A DNA stretch of 64,000 nucleotides from Streptomyces colonosanans (GTDB lineage: Bacteria; Actinomycetota; Actinomycetes; Streptomycetales; Streptomycetaceae). Positions within the stretch are counted from its first letter, which is position 1. Each line of letters starts with the position of its first letter. The DNA is taken from the NCBI RefSeq assembly GCF_001866645.1, contig NZ_MLYP01000039.1:1-64000 (forward strand), in the 5' to 3' direction. Of the stretch, positions 43,116 through 51,819 are shown piece by piece. The position numbers were made by a program, and so were the translations under genes. The notes beneath the pieces were generated by a model. That model was not told where the DNA came from, did no database searches, and saw only the letters and a list, made by a program, of their open reading frames with translations.

Positions 43116-44596
43116 ACAAGCCCCTGCGCCGGATCGCGATCTTCTGCGGGTTCCTCGTCCTCGCGCTGCTCGTCCGCGACAACTGGCTCCAGTACGTCAA
43201 GGCGGACAGCCTGAAGAACGACGAACACAACCGCCGCGTCACCATCGACCGCTACTCCACCCCGCGCGGCGACATCCTCGTCGGCGGCGACCCGATCACC
43301 GGGTCGACGGAGACCAAGAGCAACGGGCTCAACGACCTGAAGTACAAGCGCACGTACAAGGACGGCCCCATGTGGGCGCCCGTCACCGGCTACGCCTCGC
43401 AGGCCTTCGACGCCTCGCAGCTGGAGAAGATCGACGACAAGATCCTCACCGGCAACGACGACCGGCTCTTCTTCCGCAACACCCTGGACATGGTCACGGG
43501 CAAGCCGAAGCAGGGCGGCAACGTGGTCACCACGCTGAACCCGGCGGCGCAGAAGGCCGCGTTCGACGGGCTCAAGGGCCGTGGCAAGGGCGCCGTCGTC
43601 GCCCTGGAGCCGTCCACCGGCAAGATCCTCGCGCTGGCCTCCTACCCGTCGTACGACCCCTCGTCGTTCGCCGGCAACACCAACGCGGACGCCGATGCCT
43701 GGAACAAGCTGCAGAAGCAGAACGACCCCAACGACCCGATGCTGAACCGGGCGCTGCGCCAGACCTACCCGCCGGGCTCCACCTTCAAGGTGGTCACCGC
43801 GGCCGCCGCACTGGAGAACGGCCTGTACACATCGGCCGAGCAGCACACCAAATCCCCGCTGCCGTGGACCATGCCCGGCACCAACACCGAGCTGAAGAAC
43901 GAGGGCAACCTCCCCTGCGAGAACGCCACCATGCGTGAAGCGCTGCGGGTGTCCTGCAACACCGTCTTCGGCAAGATCGGCGCGGACCTCGGCAACGACA
44001 AGATGCTCGAGGAGGCGGAGAAGTTCGGCTTCAACAAGGAGCAGTTCACCCCGGTCCGCTCCAACGCCTCGGTGTTCTCCAAGGACATGAACAAGTCGCA
44101 GACCGCGATGTCCTCGATCGGCCAGTTCAACACCGCCGCGACCCCGCTGCAGATGGCGATGGTCGTCTCGGCCATCGCCAACGACGGCAAGCTGATGAAG
44201 CCGTACATGGTCGACAAGCTCCAGTCGCCCAACCTCGACACCCTGGAGCAGACCGACCCGGAGGAGATGAGCCGCCCGCTGTCCGAGAAGAACGCGCAGA
44301 TCCTGCAGTCGATGATGGAGACGGTCGTCAAGGACGGCACCGGCAAGAACGCGCAGATGGGCAACGGCGTCACCGTGGGCGGCAAGACCGGTACCGCCCA
44401 GCACGGCGTCAACAACGCCGGCAAGCCGTACGCCTGGTTCATCTCCTACGCCAAGATGAGCGACGGCAGCTCGCCGGTCGCCGTGGCCGCGGTGGTCGAG
44501 GACGAGAACGCCAATCGTGGCGACATCTCCGGTGGCGGCCTGGCCGCCCCCATCGCGAAGAGCGTCATGCAGGCGGTCGTCAACAGCAGGCAGTGA
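43112..44596 (+). CDS. pbpA: Class B penicillin-binding protein (PbpA)
   Basis: A 494-residue D,D-transpeptidase anchored by an N-terminal helix at about residues 7-24. It cross-links peptidoglycan outside the membrane. The three active-site motifs are S-T-F-K at 223-226, S-C-N at 281-283 and K-T-G-T at 425-428. The N-terminal part is a non-catalytic dimerisation module. The GTG start overlaps the SEDS gene stop. It corresponds to mycobacterial PbpA, a PknB substrate acting in division septa. Confidence 0.94.
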   Translation: MNKPLRRIAIFCGFLVLALLVRDNWLQYVKADSLKNDEHNRRVTIDRYSTPRGDILVGGDPITGSTETKSNGLNDLKYKRTYKDGPMWAPVTGYASQAFDASQLEKIDDKILTGNDDRLFFRNTLDMVTGKPKQGGNVVTTLNPAAQKAAFDGLKGRGKGAVVALEPSTGKILALASYPSYDPSSFAGNTNADADAWNKLQKQNDPNDPMLNRALRQTYPPGSTFKVVTAAAALENGLYTSAEQHTKSPLPWTMPGTNTELKNEGNLPCENATMREALRVSCNTVFGKIGADLGNDKMLEEAEKFGFNKEQFTPVRSNASVFSKDMNKSQTAMSSIGQFNTAATPLQMAMVVSAIANDGKLMKPYMVDKLQSPNLDTLEQTDPEEMSRPLSEKNAQILQSMMETVVKDGTGKNAQMGNGVTVGGKTGTAQHGVNNAGKPYAWFISYAKMSDGSSPVAVAAVVEDENANRGDISGGGLAAPIAKSVMQAVVNSRQ

Positions 44597-44766
44597 CCCC
44601 TGTCACGTCCCCTTCACATCGGTGCACGTTGCGATACCGGTCCTGTATCGGGTGGCGGATGTGGCCAGGTCACGCACAGCTAGCCGGGTACCGTATGCCC
44701 GGACAGCACACCGCCCGACCACACGCGGGTGTGGCCGGGACCGACGGAGAGGGCTGGTAGGAAGCT

Positions 44767-46722
44767 ATGGAAGAGCCGCGTCGCCTCGGCGGCCGGTACG
44801 AGCTGGGCCAGGTGCTCGGTCGTGGTGGCATGGCCGAGGTCTACCTCGCACATGACACCCGCCTCGGCCGCACCGTGGCAGTGAAGACGCTGCGCGCCGA
44901 CCTGGCGCGCGACCCTTCCTTCCAGGCCCGGTTCCGCCGGGAGGCCCAGTCGGCCGCCTCGCTCAACCATCCCGCGATCGTCGCGGTGTACGACACGGGC
45001 GAGGACTACATCGACGGGGTCTCGATCCCGTACATCGTCATGGAGTACGTGGACGGCTCCACGCTCCGTGAGCTTCTGCACAGCGGCCGCAAGCTGCTGC
45101 CCGAGCGGTCCATGGAGATGACCATCGGCATCCTCCAAGGCCTGGAGTACGCCCACCGCAACGGCATCGTCCACCGCGACATCAAGCCGGCGAACGTCAT
45201 GCTGACGCGCAACGGCCAGGTCAAGGTGATGGACTTCGGCATCGCCCGCGCCATGGGCGACTCCGGCATGACGATGACGCAGACGGCGGCGGTCATCGGC
45301 ACGGCCCAGTACCTCTCACCGGAGCAGGCGAAGGGCGAGCAGGTCGACGCGCGCTCCGACCTGTATTCGACGGGCTGCCTCCTCTACGAGCTGCTGACGG
45401 TCCGTCCCCCCTTCGTCGGCGACTCCCCGGTCGCGGTCGCCTACCAGCACGTCCGCGAGGACCCCCAGCCCCCGAGCGTCTTCGACCCCGAGATCACGCC
45501 CGAGATGGACGCGATCGTGCTGCGGGCGCTGGTCAAGGACCCGGACTACCGCTATCAGAGCGCCGACGAGATGCGCCAGGACATCGAGGCCTGCCTCGAC
45601 GGCCAGCCCGTCGCGGCGACGGCGGCGATGGGCGCGGTGGGCTACGGCGGCTACCCCGACGACCAGCCGACGACGGCCCTGCGCCCCGAGGCGGGCGCCG
45701 GAGCCACGACGATGCTGCCGCCGATGAACCCGGACGACGGCGGCTACGGCTACGACGACCGCCCGGACCGCCGCCGGCAGAAGAAGTCGAACCTGTCGAC
45801 GATCCTGCTCGTCGTCGCAGCGGTGATAGTGCTGGTCGGCGCGATCCTCATCGGCAAGTGGATCAGCAGTGGCCACAGCACGAACAGCGACACGCTTCCG
45901 GTACCCAACCTCGTCGGCCGTTCGCAGACCGAGGCCCAGAACATGGCCACCAACTCCGAGCTGAAACTGTCCATCTCGAAGAAGCCGTGCGAGGACCAGC
46001 AGAAGGGCTACGTCTGCTCCCAGGTCCCCAAGGCGCCGACCGAGGTCAAGAAGGGCGACACGGTCACTCTGGTGGTGTCCACGGGCGCCCCGAAGGTGGA
46101 GGTGCCCGACGTCAGCGGGCAGAACGCCGACGACGCCAAGGCGAAGCTCGAGGGCGACGACTACCAGTTCAAGGTCGAACTCAAGTACCAGGAGTCCGCA
46201 CAGGCCTCCCCGAAAACGGTCCTGGGGATCAACCCGCCGTCCGGCCAGAAGGTGGAGAAGGGCTCCGCCATCACTCTCACCGTGGCGCAGGAGCCGTCCC
46301 GGGTCATCGTGCCCGACCTGTCGGGCCAGTCGCCCGAACAGGCAAAGACGTACCTGCAATCCAAGGGCCTGGTGCTGGGCAACCAGACGCAGGAGGAGTC
46401 GGACGCCCAGTCCGAGGGCCTGATCTTCTGGCAGAGCCAGTCGGCCGGCTCGGAGGTCGCCCGCGACACCACGATCGACATCAAGATCGCCAAGGCACCG
46501 CAGGAGCAGCAGGAGTTCCCGATGCCCAAGGTGACTGGGATGACGCTCGGCGAGGCCAAGCAAGTCCTCGCCAGTAACGGCCTGACACTCAAGAATGTCG
46601 GGGGCCCCGGCTCGAACGACGACAACGCCATGGTGATAGCGAGCGACCCGTCGGAGGGCGACCCCGTCAAGAAGGGCGACGAGGTCAAGCTCATGGCGCT
46701 CGGCGGCGGCGGGCAGCAGTAG
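44767..46722 (+). CDS. pknB: PknB-type Ser/Thr kinase with four PASTA domains
   Basis: A 651-residue receptor kinase that senses muropeptides or lipid II and controls growth and division proteins. The kinase domain covers about residues 11-275, with Lys40, H-R-D Asp138 and D-F-G at 156-158. The activation loop is M-T-M-T-Q-T-A. A single helix (about 343-365, I-L-L-V-V-A-A-V-I-V-L-V-G-A-I) crosses the membrane. Four PASTA modules follow, starting V-P-N-L-V-G, V-P-D-V-S-G, V-P-D-L-S-G and M-P-K-V-T-G. The ATG at 44767 comes after a GGAGAGGG-like site. It closes the fhaA cluster. Confidence 0.96.
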   Translation: MEEPRRLGGRYELGQVLGRGGMAEVYLAHDTRLGRTVAVKTLRADLARDPSFQARFRREAQSAASLNHPAIVAVYDTGEDYIDGVSIPYIVMEYVDGSTLRELLHSGRKLLPERSMEMTIGILQGLEYAHRNGIVHRDIKPANVMLTRNGQVKVMDFGIARAMGDSGMTMTQTAAVIGTAQYLSPEQAKGEQVDARSDLYSTGCLLYELLTVRPPFVGDSPVAVAYQHVREDPQPPSVFDPEITPEMDAIVLRALVKDPDYRYQSADEMRQDIEACLDGQPVAATAAMGAVGYGGYPDDQPTTALRPEAGAGATTMLPPMNPDDGGYGYDDRPDRRRQKKSNLSTILLVVAAVIVLVGAILIGKWISSGHSTNSDTLPVPNLVGRSQTEAQNMATNSELKLSISKKPCEDQQKGYVCSQVPKAPTEVKKGDTVTLVVSTGAPKVEVPDVSGQNADDAKAKLEGDDYQFKVELKYQESAQASPKTVLGINPPSGQKVEKGSAITLTVAQEPSRVIVPDLSGQSPEQAKTYLQSKGLVLGNQTQEESDAQSEGLIFWQSQSAGSEVARDTTIDIKIAKAPQEQQEFPMPKVTGMTLGEAKQVLASNGLTLKNVGGPGSNDDNAMVIASDPSEGDPVKKGDEVKLMALGGGGQQ

Positions 46723-46750
46723 AACGACAGCAAGGACAACCAGAAGTTCG

Positions 46751-46791
46751 TCGAAGGGCCTGGAATCCGAAACGGATTCCAGGCCCTTCGA
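46751..46791. terminator. Strong hairpin terminator after pknB
   Basis: A perfect 19-bp stem, TCGAAGGGCCTGGAATCCG and its complement, encloses an AAA loop. It lies 30 bases after the pknB stop. Confidence 0.93.
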
Positions 46792-47107
46792 CGTGTTCGG
46801 GGTTGCTCGTTCGCTACGAGAAGGCCCGGGCGTCCAGCCCGTTATGCGAACTTCGACGTACCTTCATATGCCCTGACTCGCTGTACGGGTGGGGCAGCAA
46901 ACGGATCTCTGCCCAGTCACACCACAACGGCACACGTGGAAGGGGCAGTAGAAGTGATCGATGAAGCCGTCTGCTGGAATCGAAAGCCCTACGCAGCAGC
47001 GTGCTGGACCGCACGGACGTGCTCGACAGGGTGAAAGCGCCCTCCGCGAGGACATCGAGAACGTCGAGTGCGGCTCAAAGCCCTCCGCTGGACGCAGCAC
47101 ATCGAAA
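46792..47107. other. Gene-poor stretch between two terminators
   Basis: About 315 bp between the pknB and sortase terminators, with lower GC than average. Short frames here lack coding bias. AAAGCCCT recurs at about 46984 and 47077, but I see no organised element. Confidence 0.5.
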
Positions 47108-47144
47108 GGCCCGAAGTCGCAAGCACAAGTTGCGACTTCGGGCC
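47108..47144 (-). terminator. Hairpin terminator after the sortase genes
   Basis: A perfect 15-bp stem, GGCCCGAAGTCGCAA and its complement, encloses the loop GCACAAG. It lies just beyond the stop of the sortase gene on the minus strand. Confidence 0.9.
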
Positions 47145-47158
47145 CTCGGGCATCCTGC

Positions 47159-47962
47159 TCAGCCCAGCTCCTTCGGCGGCGTCCGCTTGCCGTCCACCTT
47201 CTCCACCCGCTCCAGTTCGCCCCACACGATGTACCGGTACTCCGACGTGTAGACCGGAGTACATGTCGTCAGTGTGATGTAGTGGCCAGGCTTCGTCACG
47301 CCCGCCTGTTTCGGGACGGCGGTGAGGACCTCCACGTTGTACTTCGAGGTCTCCGGGAGGATCGCGAAGACCTTGTAGACGTACCAGTCGTCCTTCGTCT
47401 CGAAGACGACCGGGTCGCCGTTCTTCAGCTTGTCGATGTTGTGGAACTTCGCGCCGTGTCCGTCCCGGTGCGCGGCCAGCGTGAAGTTGCCGGTCTTCCC
47501 CGTCGTCGGCAACGTCGCCTTGACGGGGTCCGTGTAGTAACCGGCCACGCCGTCGTTGAGGATGCTCTCCGACGTGCCCTTCTCGACCAGCACCTCGCCG
47601 TTGTGCATCGCCGGCACGTGCAGGAAGCCGATGCCGTCCTTGACGTCCAGGGCACCCGGACCACTGTCCTTCTCGCCCGCCGCCCAGTGGTCGCGCACCT
47701 TGTCACCCTGCCGGTCGGCCTTGCGGTCCGCGAGGACGTTCGTCCACCACAGCGAGTAGACGACGAACAGGCCGAGCACCAGGCCCGCCGTGATCAGCAG
47801 CTCCCCGAAGACACTGACCGCCAGCGCGATTTTGCTGCGCCCGCGGCGCCGCGCTACGGCGGGGGAGGCGGAGCGCGGCGACAGCGCGTCGGTCTGCTCG
47901 TCCCGGTCGGTCGTCACTCCCACTGCATCTGCCCCGTCTGTTCCACGTGCCCGTGCGTCCAC
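47159..47962 (-). CDS. srtE2: Class E sortase (SrtE2-like)
   Basis: A 267-residue membrane transpeptidase that attaches surface proteins with L-A-x-T-G-type signals to the cell wall. The N-terminus is cytosolic, with one membrane helix at about 46-71. Catalytic residues are His165 (L-A-A-H-R), Cys234 (T-L-T-T-C-T-P) and Arg243 (S-E-Y-R). The start is GTG 47962, six bases after the upstream sortase stop, so the two are co-transcribed. By synteny it matches SCO3849 (SrtE2), needed with SrtE1 for chaplin display and aerial growth. Confidence 0.92.
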   Translation of the reverse strand: MDARARGTDGADAVGVTTDRDEQTDALSPRSASPAVARRRGRSKIALAVSVFGELLITAGLVLGLFVVYSLWWTNVLADRKADRQGDKVRDHWAAGEKDSGPGALDVKDGIGFLHVPAMHNGEVLVEKGTSESILNDGVAGYYTDPVKATLPTTGKTGNFTLAAHRDGHGAKFHNIDKLKNGDPVVFETKDDWYVYKVFAILPETSKYNVEVLTAVPKQAGVTKPGHYITLTTCTPVYTSEYRYIVWGELERVEKVDGKRTPPKELG

Positions 47963-47968
47963 ATGCCC

Positions 47969-49162
47969 TCACGAAATGAGCGCGTCCGGTTTGCCTTTGC
48001 TGCGCGGCCGTTCCTCGACCATCTTGCCCCAGACGATCAGCCGGTACTTGCTGGTGAATTCCGGCGTGCAGGTGGTCAGTGTGATGTAGCGGCCCGGTTT
48101 GGTGAAACCCGACCCCTTCGGAACGGGATCGAGGACGCTCGTGTTCGACGGTGACGTCGCCGGAAGGACCGACGCCATCTTGTAGACGTAGTACTCGTCC
48201 TGCGTCTCCACCACGACCGCGTCACCCGGCCGGAGACGGTTGATGTACCGGAACGGTTCACCATGCGTGTTGCGGTGGCCCGCGAGCCCGAAGTTGCCCG
48301 TCTTGGCGTCCGGCATCGCCGTCTTCAGGCCCCCCTCCCCGTAGTGCCCGACCATGCCCTTGTCGAGCACCGCCGGCTTGCTGATGCCCTCCGCGATCGG
48401 CACCACCACGTCCAGCTTCGGGATGTGCAGGATGGCGAAACCCTGCCCGGGCGCGAACTCCCCCGGCTCACGCTTGCCGCTCGCCCAGTCCTGCTGGAGG
48501 TGCTTGGCGGCGCTGCCTGCCTCCTGGTGCGCCCGCACGTTCGACCACCACAGCTGGTAGGTCACAAAGAGCAGCATCACCACACCGGTGGTGATGAACA
48601 GCTCGCCGAGCACCCGGCTCGCGATGACCGCCGCACCCGGCTTCCGCGCCCGTGCGGCCCGTCGGGCCTCCACACGGGACAGGGGCGCCGCCCCGGCGCT
48701 CCCAGCGGGCTTCTCGGCCGTCTGCGGCCTGCCTGCGTGCCGTCCGTGCCTCCTGGCCGCCTTGCGCCGCGCGGCCCGGCCGCCTGGCGCGGGCGGCTCA
48801 CCGGCACGGTCCACGGCCCGCAGCGCCCCCCTGGCGTCCATGGCGCGCGCGACGGCCTCGCTGTCCACGGGGGCCTCGAAGGACGCGTAGCCGCCCCCCT
48901 GAGCCGGTACGTCGTACGCCGCGACGGCCACGGGGTCCTCGTACGGGGAAACCACCTCGGGCCCCTCGTACACGGGAAACACCGCCGTCGCCTCGCCCGA
49001 CGGCTGCCCGTACGACGGCGGGCCGTGCCCCGCGCCCTCGTACCACTGCTGCCCCTGCCACGCGCCGGAGCCCTCGTACGGCTGCTGCCCGTACGAGACC
49101 CCGTCGTCCGCAGCGTCCCCATAGGCGGCGCCGGACTCGCGCTCGGGGCGCAGCGCGGTCAC
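47969..49162 (-). CDS. srtE1: Class E sortase (SrtE1-like) with long N-terminal tail
   Basis: A 397-residue sortase. The first 175 residues are cytosolic: a Gly/Tyr/Gln/Pro-rich disordered tract, then an Arg/Ala-rich segment. One membrane helix lies at about 183-206. The catalytic domain has His296 (L-A-G-H-R), Cys365 (L-T-T-C-T-P) and Arg374 (S-K-Y-R). Its ATG overlaps the pabA stop by four bases (ATGA). By position it matches SCO3850 (SrtE1). The tail length is longer than in most sortases. Confidence 0.92.
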   Translation of the reverse strand: MTALRPERESGAAYGDAADDGVSYGQQPYEGSGAWQGQQWYEGAGHGPPSYGQPSGEATAVFPVYEGPEVVSPYEDPVAVAAYDVPAQGGGYASFEAPVDSEAVARAMDARGALRAVDRAGEPPAPGGRAARRKAARRHGRHAGRPQTAEKPAGSAGAAPLSRVEARRAARARKPGAAVIASRVLGELFITTGVVMLLFVTYQLWWSNVRAHQEAGSAAKHLQQDWASGKREPGEFAPGQGFAILHIPKLDVVVPIAEGISKPAVLDKGMVGHYGEGGLKTAMPDAKTGNFGLAGHRNTHGEPFRYINRLRPGDAVVVETQDEYYVYKMASVLPATSPSNTSVLDPVPKGSGFTKPGRYITLTTCTPEFTSKYRLIVWGKMVEERPRSKGKPDALIS

Positions 49163-49833
49163 GCCGTGGCCCTGCCCACCACCGGGGCAAGCCCCGCCGA
49201 CCTCGCCACGGCCCCCCGGTCACCGCACTCCACCAGCCAGTTGGCCAGCATCCGGTGGCCGTGCTCGGTGAGCACCGACTCGGGGTGGAACTGCACGCCC
49301 TCGACGGGAAGTTCACGATGCCTGAGCCCCATGATGATCCCGTCGTGCGTACGCGCCGTGACCTCCAGTTCGGCCGGCACCGTCTCCGGAACGGCGGCCA
49401 GGGAGTGGTAGCGGGTCGCGGTGAACGGGGAGGGCAGTCCGGCGAAGACGCCCTTGCCCTCGTGCTCGACCAGCGAGGTCTTGCCGTGCAGCAGCTCGGG
49501 CGCACGGTCGACGACACCGCCGTAAGCCACCTGCATCGACTGCATGCCCAGGCAGACGCCGAAGACGGGGACACCGGTCGTGGCGCAGTGCCGCACCATC
49601 TCGACGCAGACGCCCGCCTTCTGAGGGGTGCCGGGCCCGGGGGACAGCAGCACGCCGTCGAACCCTCCCCCACTCCCGGCTTCGCTCGAGCGGGAGGGGC
49701 CCCCATGGGCATGCGCGGTCGTCACCTCGTCGTTGCGCAGCACCTCGCACTCGGCGCCCAGCTGGTACAGGTACTGCACCAGGTTGAAGACGAAGCTGTC
49801 GTAGTTGTCGACGACGAGAATGCGCACACTCAC
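49159..49833 (-). CDS. pabA: Glutamine amidotransferase component PabA/TrpG
   Basis: A 224-residue class I glutaminase that supplies ammonia to a chorismate-using synthase, for 4-aminobenzoate or anthranilate. The triad is Cys94 (F-G-V-C-L-G-M-Q), His183 and Glu185 (F-H-P-E-S). The first motif V-D-N-Y-D-S-F-V-F-N begins at residue 8. The GTG at 49833 overlaps the stop of the small membrane protein gene (GTGA). About 15 extra residues (about 41-57, rich in Gly, Ser and Ala) are encoded by a palindromic repeat inserted in frame. The synthase partner is not in the window. Confidence 0.92.
   Translation of the reverse strand: MSVRILVVDNYDSFVFNLVQYLYQLGAECEVLRNDEVTTAHAHGGPSRSSEAGSGGGFDGVLLSPGPGTPQKAGVCVEMVRHCATTGVPVFGVCLGMQSMQVAYGGVVDRAPELLHGKTSLVEHEGKGVFAGLPSPFTATRYHSLAAVPETVPAELEVTARTHDGIIMGLRHRELPVEGVQFHPESVLTEHGHRMLANWLVECGDRGAVARSAGLAPVVGRATA
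49668..49712. repeat. Palindromic repeat inserted in frame in pabA
   Basis: CTCCCCCACTCCCGGCTTCG then CTCGAGCGGGAGGGGCCCCC is the common Streptomyces palindromic repeat. Its arms (CCACTCCCG with CGGGAGGGG) can form a hairpin. It adds residues H-G-G-P-S-R-S-S-E-A-G-S-G-G between conserved blocks of PabA. Confidence 0.8.
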
Positions 49834-49991
49834 TGGTTGTCCACCGTCACATCGTTGAAGGGCAGCAGCGGTTCGGCCCACGGGAAGACGTACTGGAACA
49901 GGACGTAGACCACGGCCAGCACCAGCACGGCCGACATCAGCGCCTTCACCCAAGCGTTCCCCGGCAGATGCCGCCAGATCCAGCCGTACAT
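49830..49991 (-). CDS. Small conserved membrane protein (53 aa)
   Basis: A 53-residue protein with one clear membrane helix (A-L-M-S-A-V-L-V-L-A-V-V-Y-V-L-F-Q-Y-V-F). It begins M-Y-G-W-I-W-R-H-L-P-G-N-A-W and ends V-T-V-D-N-Q. The ATG at 49991 has GGAAGG seven bases upstream. Its stop overlaps the pabA start by four bases, so translation is coupled. Function is unknown. Position fits a small gene next to SCO3851, by memory of that genome. It would sit in the cytoplasmic membrane with a short outer tail. Confidence 0.85.
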   Translation of the reverse strand: MYGWIWRHLPGNAWVKALMSAVLVLAVVYVLFQYVFPWAEPLLPFNDVTVDNQ

Positions 49992-50324
49992 GCCGTCCCT
50001 TCCGTCTCACCACGGCACCGGACACACGCCGTACGCCACCAGACTAACGGCGCACAGGCGTCGATTTCCCTGCCTCCACAGGCTGTGTGGAATCGAGATG
50101 CACCCGGACGACCGGCCGGTGACCGCGCTCCCCTTCCGGATCGCGCGTGGCCGGCCGGTGTCAGACGGCGGCCCGGGCGCGTGTACCCCCCGACCACCAG
50201 GCACAGCGTCGATCACCGCGACATCCGGCGGCACGGTTTTGTGAGGGCCTTTGTCGATCCGATACGAGAACCAGGGGGTTGCGTCGGCGAGAACGACCGC
50301 GTCGCCGGGGCGCCGCTCGGCCTT
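49992..50324. other. Intergenic stretch with possible relic coding DNA
   Basis: On the minus strand a frame reads R-P-G-D-A-V-V-L-A-D-A-T-P-W-F-S-Y-R-I-D-K from about 50300, which looks protein-like. It starts at a stop with no ribosome site and later loses bias. I regard it as a possible relic or chance. No other element is evident. Confidence 0.4.
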
Positions 50325-51128
50325 CTACTGCACGGGCTTCGCGTACTGCAGATCCACCGTGCCCGAGTAGCCGGGAAGGGTCGCCGTCCCGTCCTCGGTG
50401 ACTTTCCAGCCGAGGCCGTAGACGTTGACGTACACCATGTAGTTCTGGATCGCGGGCGAGGCGGCGAGCGCCTGCTGGAGCGCGTCCGGGTTCCCGATCG
50501 CGGTGATCTTGTACGGGGGTGAGTAGACGCGCCCCTGGAGGATCAGGGTGTTGCCTACGCAGCGCACGGCACTGGTGGAGATCAGCCGCTGATCCATGAC
50601 CTTGATGCCCTCGGCGCCGCCCAGCCACAGCGCGTTCACCACGGCCTGCAGATCCTGCTGGTGGATGACCAGGTAGTCGGGCTGGGGCTCGGGGTAGCCG
50701 GGGAGCTTGGCGGTGGCGTTCGGCGGGGCGTCATTGAGGGTGACGGTGACGGCCTTGCCGGTGAGCGTCTGGGTGCCCACGTTCTTCTCCAGCGCCGCGA
50801 GCCGTGCCTCTTCGGCCTTGCCGGTGCCGCCGCCGGTGCGTTTGGCCAGGGCCTCGACGTCGTGGCGCAGCGCGGCGTTGGACTCGTCGAGGCGGGCGTT
50901 CTTGTGGCTGCGCTCATGAATGAGGTCGGAGAGCTTCAGCAGCGAGGAATCCGTGCGGATGTTGGTGCCCTTGGCCGTGTCGAAGCTCATGAAGAAGATC
51001 AGCCCGGCGAGGGCGAAGACGCCCGCGGTGAGCACGCGCACGGGCCGGAACCGGCGCGCGGGGGAAGGCGTGGGCTCCGTTTCCGGGGATCCGGAACCCC
51101 TCTGGAGGGTGTCGGCCGTATCGCTCAC
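50325..51128 (-). CDS. DUF881 family protein
   Basis: A 267-residue membrane-associated protein. One N-terminal membrane helix ([16 protein letters not shown]) is followed by a coiled coil (about residues 75-118) and a C-terminal DUF881 domain with [11 protein letters not shown] and P-P-Y-K-I-T-A-I-G. The domain faces outside. DUF881 genes lie next to crgA and sortase/FtsZ-region genes in many actinobacteria, which hints at a division role, but no activity is known. It is divergent from crgA. Confidence 0.9.
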   Translation of the reverse strand: MSDTADTLQRGSGSPETEPTPSPARRFRPVRVLTAGVFALAGLIFFMSFDTAKGTNIRTDSSLLKLSDLIHERSHKNARLDESNAALRHDVEALAKRTGGGTGKAEEARLAALEKNVGTQTLTGKAVTVTLNDAPPNATAKLPGYPEPQPDYLVIHQQDLQAVVNALWLGGAEGIKVMDQRLISTSAVRCVGNTLILQGRVYSPPYKITAIGNPDALQQALAASPAIQNYMVYVNVYGLGWKVTEDGTATLPGYSGTVDLQYAKPVQ

Positions 51129-51269
51129 GTACCCTTATCTCCTTCGGCGCCGCGGAAGCACTACGCTAACGGACGCCCGGGGGAGTGCTCAGTGTCCCCT
51201 TGTACGCTGCCCCGGGGCCCGCCACCGTTCTCTGCGCGGCCACGCAGCGCATCGACAGGAGAGACCCTC

Positions 51270-51524
51270 GTGCCGAAGTCACGTATCCGCAAGAAGGCCG
51301 ACTACACACCGCCGCCGTCGAAGCAGGCGACGAATATCAATCTGGGCAGCCGCGGCTGGGTCGTACCGGTCATGCTGGCCATGTTCCTCATCGGCCTTGC
51401 CTGGATCGTCGTCTTCTACGTGACCGACGGCTCCCTGCCGATCCACGCCCTGGGCAACTGGAACATCGTCGTGGGCTTCGGATTCATCGCGGCAGGGTTC
51501 GGCGTCTCCACGCAGTGGAAGTAG
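51270..51524 (+). CDS. crgA: Cell division protein CrgA
   Basis: An 84-residue protein with two membrane helices ([17 protein letters not shown] and [12 protein letters not shown]). The N-terminus is the family signature [14 protein letters not shown]. In Streptomyces CrgA delays FtsZ-ring formation during sporulation, and in mycobacteria it recruits FtsI/CwsA to the septum. The GTG at 51270 has AGGAGAG seven bases upstream. No fused domain is present. Confidence 0.96.
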   Translation: MPKSRIRKKADYTPPPSKQATNINLGSRGWVVPVMLAMFLIGLAWIVVFYVTDGSLPIHALGNWNIVVGFGFIAAGFGVSTQWK

Positions 51525-51572
51525 CGGGTCCACTCCGTCCTCGGCCGGTGCTGCCCCGGACCGCACACCGAG

Positions 51573-51776
51573 TTATCCACAGCCCTGTGGAGGGCGCGGT
51601 GGAAAAAGAACGACGATCTGTGGATAACTCACCGCAGCATTGACGCCGGTATGACGGAATCACCGGACCTCGCAAACCTGTTCGCCCCCTGTCCCACCTG
51701 GGAAAACTCCGGTCGGTGACAGGGGGCACGCGCGTTCTCCGTGGCATGCACAAGATCCAATTTGGACTGTGGACAA
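51573..51776. promoter_or_regulatory. Cluster of DnaA boxes between crgA and the rhomboid gene
   Basis: TTATCCACA at 51573-51581, its inverse TGTGGATAA at 51619-51627, and TGTGGACAA (reverse of TTGTCCACA) at 51768-51776. The first overlaps a small palindrome TCCACAGCCCTGTGGA (51577-51592). These are strong DnaA-binding matches in a convergent non-coding stretch. Confidence 0.7.
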
Positions 51777-51819
51777 CGCTGGGTACAACCTCGGGCTACG
51801 ACCTGTGCTTACCCGCCAC

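Noticed and set aside
46864..47100. 78-codon minus-strand frame between pknB and the sortase genes
   Set aside because: It is Cys/Arg-rich, without ribosome site or codon bias, and lies between two terminators.
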